The notes under the pieces were generated by a model. The model was not told where the DNA came from, searched no databases, and worked only from the letters and a program-made list of their open reading frames with translations. From positions 9,742,030 to 9,806,029 of the forward strand of contig JAMXIF010000032.1 of assembly GCA_028583685.1 (NCBI GenBank): a stretch of DNA of 64,000 nucleotides, given 5' to 3'. Source of the stretch: Petaurus breviceps papuanus. Lineage: Eukaryota; Chordata; Mammalia; Diprotodontia; Petauridae. Both the position numbers and the translations under genes were made by a program. Shown here one piece after another: positions 57,501 through 64,000 of this stretch (its first letter is position 1; the number at the start of each line of letters is the position of its first letter).

Positions 57501-60091
57501 TGGTGTTGATGCAGGATAAGAATTGCATATGACCTGGAGTTTTCCCATTAGTGGGTAAACCCATGACCATTTAATTGATAGTGCTTACATAATTTCATTA
57601 GAAATGAGAAATGATGTTAAGTATTGATAGAGTTTCCTGAGATTATAGAAGTAAAGGTGTGGATAGTTTTTGTTGTGGAAATTTCATGGGCCATTGAATC
57701 TATTTTAGAGGTTTGAAGACTGAATGGTAAAATGTTCCTAGTTTAGGGGGAAAGCTTGATAAAATGCCCATTCCAGCAGTACTAATTCATAGCCCTTATC
57801 ATTTATAGAATTTTATTTGTATGTCAGTAAAGACACTATCATGAGATAAATCTTTTAGCTATTTGTGTTGAAAATGGACTATGAAGTACCTCTTAGATTT
57901 TTAAGACAAATAGCACTGAAATATTATTTTTTAAATAAGAAATTTAACTCGTAAAAATGAAATTGTCTTAGAAAAAAACTGACAGATTCAAATAGACGAC
58001 ATGGACAGATAGTGAGAGATAGTATTGACTTCTGTAACATATAAGGCAAAGGTCTCCAGTGGTTATTAATATGCCTTGTTTCCAAACTCTTTTTGAGAAA
58101 TATAACCCAAAAGTGGCCTTGAATCATTTCATCAACTACTTTGTAAAAGGTTAAAATGTGACTGACCAGTCTGTAGTACACTCTTTTAAACAGTGAGGCT
58201 GGAAACGGGGGAGGACACCAGTTGACAGCCAATTTATTTTGCTGATTCATCCATTAGAGTGATGGCTATGGGCCAAAGCTTGGCTTGCAGATTAAAGGCT
58301 GTGAGCTGCAAAGCTGTTGGGACTTGAAGGAATGTTGGTAAATTGTTGCTGTGTGAAGGCCAGAAGTGAAAGTATGCTGTTCTTTCCTTCCACTATATCT
58401 CATCTTTTCTTTTTAAAGGATCCTAATACTCCATATGTTAAGATAAATCTCTTCTCTGTGGAAAAGCAATTGTTTGTTATGTGCAGTCCAAATAGTCAAG
58501 AGGTAAATTATTGGGAATAATAATATTTATTAATATATCAGCTTGGCTCATTAATGAGCCTGTTATCATCTTTGTCATTATGTAAAATATTGACTCAAAC
58601 CTGCTTTTTTTCTTCTGTAAATTAAATTTTTAAAAATTAATCTTGAGAAAAAGATTATTGCCAGCACGGTCCTTTTCAGACACACTTGTAAAGTAAACCT
58701 GCTGAGTTAAGTAATGAGACAAAGAAAACATTCAGGAAGCTTTCTTTTGCCAAGTAGCAATCTGGAAGGCATAATGATTGTAGAATCAATGGTTTCTCAT
58801 TACTTTGAGAAAATTAACCCTTTTGTAACATCTAGAATCATGCTAACAAAGAATTTATTTTAAACATACTTAGCGTAGATTATAGATTTGAAACCATAGT
58901 TGGAAAAAGGAAAACTAATAACATTCACTAGAGAATAATGTTTTAAAGAGAGGGGCAAGATCTGTGTGATATCAATAATTTCTACTTCAGTTTTGGTCTG
59001 CTGAGAGAGCATATTAAATGACTTTTTGTCTTTAAATGTTTTATCTCCTTTAGAATGAATCACAGCTGGTTCTGGCACACACTGTTTCATAGTTCACTGT
59101 CCTGTTGGAAACTTCAATGTACAGAAACTTTAAGATTCTGAGATTTTACTTTAGACTCTAGTATGGTCTGAAAACGTAAATACAGCACAACTTTGCTAAT
59201 TTGAACAAATTGGTGAAAGTATGAGGTATAAGACTTTTTAAGAGAAAGTTGACTATAATTTTTATCATTATTCATTACTCATATCTGAACTCCTGAACCA
59301 TTGCTACGTTTTAGAACTTTAGGGCTCTCCTACCTCCACACTTTAAAAGCTTTAACGTAGACCTGAGCCACCTAGATGAAAATTTAAAAAAAAAACTATC
59401 AGTTTATTTTTTTTTTACTGTTATCTACAGGTATAAATTTATATTATTCATATAAATAAATGGAACATGTCCTTTATACACCTGCTCTTCCAAAGATCTC
59501 TAGTGTGGCAACAAGCAGCTGCTTTCAAAGTTCTGGGTGAAAATAAATAATTACCATCTCCTTGATAATTCCTGCTGCCCCTCCTCCTGTCATGTCATGC
59601 TTTTTGAACTGCCTGGACACTGAGACTGATTTGGAAGGAGAGGCTTTTACTCTCTCACTTCTGGGAGAAAGAGTAACACTTTTATGTACTAGGAGCAGTG
59701 GGCTGGGAGAGAAACAGAAACATGCAGGAAGATAGTAATTAAGCAGTGCCCATCTGTGCGCAGATCTTTTATTCTTTTCCTCTCATGATTTTGTAGCCCC
59801 CATAATGTCCTGTCTAACAGAGTCTACATGGAGGAGGAAGTGTCAGCACAGTATCTTTGTATGTTTTGGAATTGAAACTGGCACAAAGTCAAGATAAGGA
59901 AGCCAGAGCATAACTATAGCCCTCTAAGTCCAGGTGCTGGTGAGTGGGGCGAGATACAGATGAGAATGAGCAACTTTGAAGAATGGAGAAATAGATGACA
60001 AAAAAGGGAAGACATAGCTGATTATTATAAATCTTTTATTTACCAAGTCCACAATAATTGGGGTTTATTGTATTTGATCTGGGGAAGGGTA
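57501..60091. other. 2.6 kb repeat-poor intron
   Basis: No SINE or LINE consensus is recognised. 59480-60000 is richer in GC and single-copy by eye. A perfect 16-bp palindrome GGCTCATTAATGAGCC lies at 58545-58560. The exon-like segment at 58419-58502 is listed separately. Confidence 0.5.
58419..58502 (+). other. Exon-like segment (hypothetical cryptic exon)
   Basis: The 84 nt lie between a strong acceptor (ctcatcttttctttttaaag) and a good donor (CAAGAG|gtaaat). One frame is fully open for 28 codons (DPNTPYVKINLFSVEKQLFV, then MCSPNSQE). That frame is phase 0, whereas the PARN junction is phase 1. If included after the 4038 exon the reading would be ATT GGA TCC TAA, an immediate stop. It could therefore only act as a poison exon or belong to something else. 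Use is inference and no repeat family is recognised. Confidence 0.22.
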
Positions 60092-60515
60092 TGTATTACC
60101 AAGGCAATATTCACAGCACTGATGGCAACTCTGAATATGCTGGTGTAGTACTGAATTACAGAATGTAACAGACTCTCCACATGGAAGACAGAACCAAAAC
60201 ATTTATTCAAACCCCAGAAAGCTGAATCCCAACACTAGAAAGCCAAATTCATCATAGCAACAAAGAAATCTATACACAATAATGCTGCAGAGGGCATTGC
60301 CATCCCCAAGCCTTCCCCTGATAGGGCCTTCCCACAAACAAACACTCATAATCTTAGCTGTCTGCATGCCTATGTCCTCTGTCTCCCTCTACCCTAACTA
60401 CTGACTCATTTTCTGCTCCACCCGTTCAGCAAACTCCTTCCACCAGAGGCTCCATGTGATTACATTTGGCCTATTAAGGGACAAGAAAGGTCTTCAAATT
60501 CCCGTTACCATTGCA
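60092..60515 (-). mobile_element. LTR fossil, family shared with 34374, antisense
   Basis: On the minus strand it runs TGCAATGGTAACGGG to GGTAATACA (TG and CA ends), with AATAAATGTTTTGG before the last third. It matches the LTR at 34374-34844 along its length, and both lie in the same orientation. The flanks 'gggta' and 'gggag' only weakly suggest a 4-5-bp duplication. Solo LTR, no adjoining internal genes, old. Confidence 0.72.
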
Positions 60516-60529
60516 GGGAGGAGGGAAAC

Positions 60530-60785
60530 AAGCATTTATTAAGGGCTTGCCATGTGCCAGGCATTGTAATAAATGCTTTAAAGAAATGATCTCATTTGAT
60601 CCTCACAATAACCTTGAGAGATAGGAGCTATTATTATCCCCATTTTATAGTTGGGGAAACTGAGGCAGACAAATTAAAAAGACTTGTGCAGGGTCACACA
60701 GCCAGGCAACATCTGAGGTCAGATATGAGTCCAGGTCTTCTTGGTTCCAAGACTTGCATGCTATCTGCTGTGCTACCTAGCAGAG
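60530..60785 (-). mobile_element. MIR SINE, antisense, upstream of the PARN exon
   Basis: 'gcatttattaagggcttgccatgtgccaggcattgtaataaatgcttta', 'tctcatttgatcctcacaataacc', 'attttatagttggggaaactgaggcag', 'cagggtcacacagccaggc', ending 'tgctgtgctacctagcag'. Full length. It ends about 150 bp before the acceptor at 60933. Confidence 0.92.
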
Positions 60786-60933
60786 ACTATATTAACTTTT
60801 ACTACTGAGGTTTTATACTTTTCAAACTAATAACGTTTTCTGTTTTTTATGTATATTAGAAGAATTGAAAGAGATAATGTTTCTGGGATAAATTAAACAA
60901 TTTTTATGTAAAGAAACTTTTTTTTTTTTGTAG

Positions 60934-61123
60934 CCGTCAATACCAGCAAGTATGCAGAAAGTTATCGGATCCAGACATATGCTGAGTATGTTGAAAAGAA
61001 ACATATGGATAAACAGAACAAGAGAAAATGGACAGAAAATAGTTGGAAGGAGGTTGAAAGAAAACGATTAAAAACTCAGTGCACATCGTATACCCCACAG
61101 AGCCGATATTACTGTGTTAACAG
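60934..61123 (+). CDS. PARN: PARN coding exon (end of RRM and basic linker)
   Basis: Next PARN exon. Joined to the exon ending at 4038 it reads [21 protein letters not shown], then a Lys/Arg-rich linker ([31 protein letters not shown]) and ends at YYCVN plus two bases of a split codon. [18 protein letters not shown] is nearly identical to mammalian PARN. The linker is more diverged but keeps the KRKWTE-SWKE core, in the region reported to carry the nuclear localisation signal. The acceptor is a strong T-run followed by gtag|CC and the donor is AACAG|gtaagaa. Length is 190 nt, so it leaves in phase 2. Remaining C-terminal exons lie beyond the window. Confidence 0.96.
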
Positions 61124-62977
61124 GTAAGAAATGTTTGATAGTAAACTCTTTGTAAATGTTGGTGTAAATTGAATTTATTTAAATTGGTATTGGATGGAAG
61201 AGGTAAAATGACCTTTGTATCAGTTTTTCTTTTTGTTCCTCATAGAATTCTAGATGGAGGCACTGACTTTTGAGGAAGAATTTGTTTTCCCACTCAGCTA
61301 GAATATGTAATCAGTACTACCAGACTTCAGACCTCCGGCATAGTTCCATACCTGCTTGTGAATGAATGATATTACCACTACTTGAGTATTTGAAGCATTC
61401 AAATTATAGATAATTTTAGTGAAATCCCAAACTATTATTACAGTTCTCACCAGCCATACAGATAAATTGTGTACATTTCAATATGAAAATCCAGTTCTTT
61501 TTTACTATGTTCTGAGCATGTAGGAAGAATAAAGGACTAAAATAATCTATAAGCTCATCAGAATCTTCTGCCCTAATTGCTGCCATATGACTGTGCCTAA
61601 CAGGACAATGTCTTAGGGCTGGTCTGAAGGCAAAAGTAGTTATTCATCTCTGCTTTAGAAGGTAGGGACTTGAATTTGGCACATGTCATTGTTTTGAATC
61701 TCCTTCTCCTTTCCATATCCTGAATTGCTTCTTAGAGTTAGAAACAGGATACTGGATTGGGGATTTTCTTCTATAACTTTGGTAGGAAATGTGTCAATTT
61801 CCGAGACTCCTCATACTAGACATAGTAAAAGGAGTTTAAAAGAGACTTGAATTAATCGTAAAAGAGTATAGTCTACATCTCACAGAGTCAAGAGACTTTT
61901 TTTTGTTCTCTGTGCTCTGTGTTTATCTGTTAACCACTTTCTTTGAGTTTAATAAAAAAATGGATCATATACATTAGTGTACTATATTACTGTAATATGA
62001 ATAGATGTTACACTAACAGTGTAATGCAGGAGTGGAGAAAAAACATAAAAGTTTAAGCAATTGAGGTTTAGAAAGTCACGCAGTTTTCCATGGGCTGTGT
62101 GTGATTGGCAAGTTGATAGTTGCAGATGTGACTCACTTTAAATTACCTTTAGAGAATTGGCTTTGGGATCTCGCTAGAGCCGCTCGTGTCATCTTAGCCT
62201 TTGCTGTTGGCAGCTAGTGTTGCTAATACAAATAGATTTCCATTATTCTCTTGTTTGCATCTGTATTGTCAGTAGCTTGTATCTTCTTTCAGTAATAGAA
62301 TCAATTTCCAAAATTATACAGGGATTGACAACTGGAAAAAATATAGGGCTTACATTTTAGGGAAACTGGCCTAGAAGTGAATTTGTCTGGATATTAAAAA
62401 ATAAGATTTGATCCAGAATTGCCCTGAAGTCCACACACAGATAAGTAATGTATATAGAAAATATTTTCTATAGAATTAGATGTGGGTAAAGTAATGAAAT
62501 TAAGTACATTTTATAATTATAGGAAATAATATTCCAAAGTCAGTTTGATATTTATAAAAATTCAGCTTATTCAAAGCTATGGATTATTTGGTATCTGATT
62601 TCGTTTGGCTACTCATAAACACTTTCTTGGTATATTTTTCTTGTCTTCCTTTTTATAAGCTTTAAGTTGTAAAGCTTCCTAGAAAATTGAAAAGCTCCTG
62701 GGTATTACTAATCATGCGGCATTTGCTAAATCATGAATCAAGTGGTTTTCTGAAGAAACTGTGTGATTTGCAGTTGGATATGGGTAAAGTCCAATTACAG
62801 AGTTCTGCAAGACAAAGTTATTTCCAAGCCTTATAGGAAAAAAAATAATGCTTTATTGAGCTGGTTACAGTAAATAGTCCTATGAAATATGTGCTTTCTT
62901 TGATCCTCATGTATTTAAAGTCACTACCAAAAAATTATCTTTTTATTTGTTGTTTGCATATTTGTTCAGTCTTCAGA

Positions 62978-63045
62978 CCTCAGTTTCCTCAACTATAAAA
63001 TAAAGGGGTTGGACCTTGTAATTACCTTGTAATTCTAAAACCATG
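62978..63045 (+). mobile_element. MIR 3' fragment, sense
   Basis: 'acctcagtttcctcaactataaaataaaggggttggacc' is a MIR-class 3' core. Confidence 0.65.
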
Positions 63046-63180
63046 AATCAAATTTAAATTGTTCTCCAGTTCTTCTCAGTATTTATCATCTTAGCATTCG
63101 TCATGAAAAAAAAGTCCACCTGAACTCCCAAACCACTGAGAAAAACAATATAACTCAGGAACCTAAAAGGTGCATATAGA

Positions 63181-63182
63181 CA

Positions 63183-63241
<59 letters not shown>
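63181..63241. repeat. (CA)n microsatellite
   Basis: About 30 uninterrupted CA units, the longest dinucleotide tract in the window and probably polymorphic. Confidence 0.96.
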
Positions 63242-63243
<2 letters not shown>

Positions 63244-64000
63244 CTTTGTTTTATCTGCTGATTTGAAACAAGTCCTTTACTTGTTAATTTGCTGTGGAGA
63301 CAGTAAATTAGGATAAAGATACTTGTACTGTCTCTCTCCACTGGATTTTTATGAGAACAGAGACAGGGAGCTGATTTTTAACACAATCTATTCCGTTTTA
63401 TCAGATTCTTTTAAAATATATATCCGGTGGAGATTTATAAAAGAACTTAACATATAATTGTGTGTGTGTTTGCATGCATGTGTACATGTACATGTACATG
63501 TATAGAGCAAGTCCATATACAGACATATGTGAAATTTCCTAATGAGAAGGCCAGGCAATTATATCAGAATGGATTTGGAGAAGCTAGCTTTCAAAATTGG
63601 AATTGGATTACAGACACACATGCATGCACATGATCATGCACACATGCATACCCAAATCTAACTGAGAATGTGATATATTCAATTTTATTTAAAATCTTAA
63701 AATTTATTGATAACATTCTTTCTGTGTAGTGATTAACATACTTACTGAGAAGCATCTGTGGTGTTTTTTTAATTTGCTAGCCTTCCTGTTCATGCCAGTT
63801 TTCTTTCCAACTACAAATTCCTCCTATCCAAATTAGCAAGATCTGAAGTATCTTTTGATAGACACAACTTTTATAAGCTACTTGCCTTCATTTTTACCTG
63901 TGCTGTACTTAATAATTCATTTTATTTTCCTTGAGACTGGGTGTGATTTTGTTTTATATGTCACAGCATGTAACTTTACTCATTTGAAATCCTTTAACAT

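Larger units (their letters stand above)
4039..60933 (+). other. PARN giant intron, 56,895 bp
   Basis: Bounded by GTAAGG at the left and TTTTGTAG at the right. The flanking exons join in phase and reproduce adjacent residues of the mammalian protein, so no constitutive PARN exon is missing between them. The intron is mostly L1, L2, MIR/CORE-SINE and marsupial tRNA-SINE remnants separated by single-copy AT-rich sequence. I find no second gene on either strand: the open frames above about 60 codons lie in repeats, low-complexity tracts or AT-rich sequence without recognisable domains. Confidence 0.93.
61124..64000 (+). other. PARN downstream intron (5' part)
   Basis: Starts at the GTAAGAA donor and runs past the window end. 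It is mostly AT-rich single-copy sequence without recognisable coding capacity. It holds a short MIR 3' end (about 62978-63045), a CA microsatellite (63181-63241) and a TGTACA-type run near 63479-63502. Confidence 0.85.

Noticed and set aside
1-64000. CRISPR arrays, prokaryotic operons, phage or Polinton-type elements
   Set aside because: No regularly spaced repeats, no dense coding, and no capsid or polymerase frames. The exon/intron structure and SINEs show a mammalian genome.

Overview
This window looks like intronic sequence from a marsupial nuclear genome. It is AT-rich by eye and has no compact gene arrangement. It is full of interspersed repeats that I recognise from marsupials: tRNA-derived SINEs ending in the 'cacttaaccccaattgcc' type of 3' region, CORE/MIR-type SINEs, long L2 copies, and L1 copies with the marsupial 5'UTR and 3' tail. 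The dimeric SINE family suggests an Australian rather than an American marsupial, but I hold that species-level guess weakly. A 10-base run of N inside a TTCC microsatellite (627-636) shows this is an assembled contig with a gap.

The only gene I can support is PARN, poly(A)-specific ribonuclease, on the + strand. Two consecutive coding exons are visible: 3964-4038 (75 nt, second half of the RRM, including the cap-binding Trp) and 60934-61123 (190 nt, end of the RRM and the basic C-terminal linker). They join in phase (ATT G | CC GTC gives I-A-V), matching the mammalian protein, so everything from 4039 to 60933 is one intron of 56,895 bp. The gene runs off both ends of the window.

Layout. 1-3963: upstream intron with a TTCC microsatellite, a SINE, an L1 ORF1 piece and an antisense L2. 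4039-17900: SINEs, two solo-LTR-like fossils (7.4-7.8 kb and 12.2-12.7 kb), a dimeric SINE, two hAT-like MITEs (one inside a SINE) and a sense L2. 17.9-23.7 kb: L1 nested in L1, then a 1.4-kb sense L2 with reverse-transcriptase remnants, then a 1.6-kb antisense L2. 26-39 kb: the densest part, with two more dimeric SINEs, an isolated L1 5' end, several L1 3' ends, an LTR fossil and more L2. 39-46 kb: sparse SINEs and mostly single-copy sequence. 46-48.5 kb: a three-layer nest of retroposons. 48.5-60 kb: scattered SINEs and L2, otherwise single copy. 60.1-60.8 kb: an LTR fossil and a MIR just before the second exon.

For a second look, I single out two exon-like segments inside the giant intron (21327-21476 and 58419-58502), each with a good acceptor and donor. 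The dimeric SINE family has three copies with intact target-site duplications. All four LTR fossils lie antisense to PARN. The nested insertions give relative dates. No new gene system, CRISPR array, tRNA or rRNA gene was found. Repeat family names come from memory of consensus sequences, so subfamily labels are approximate.
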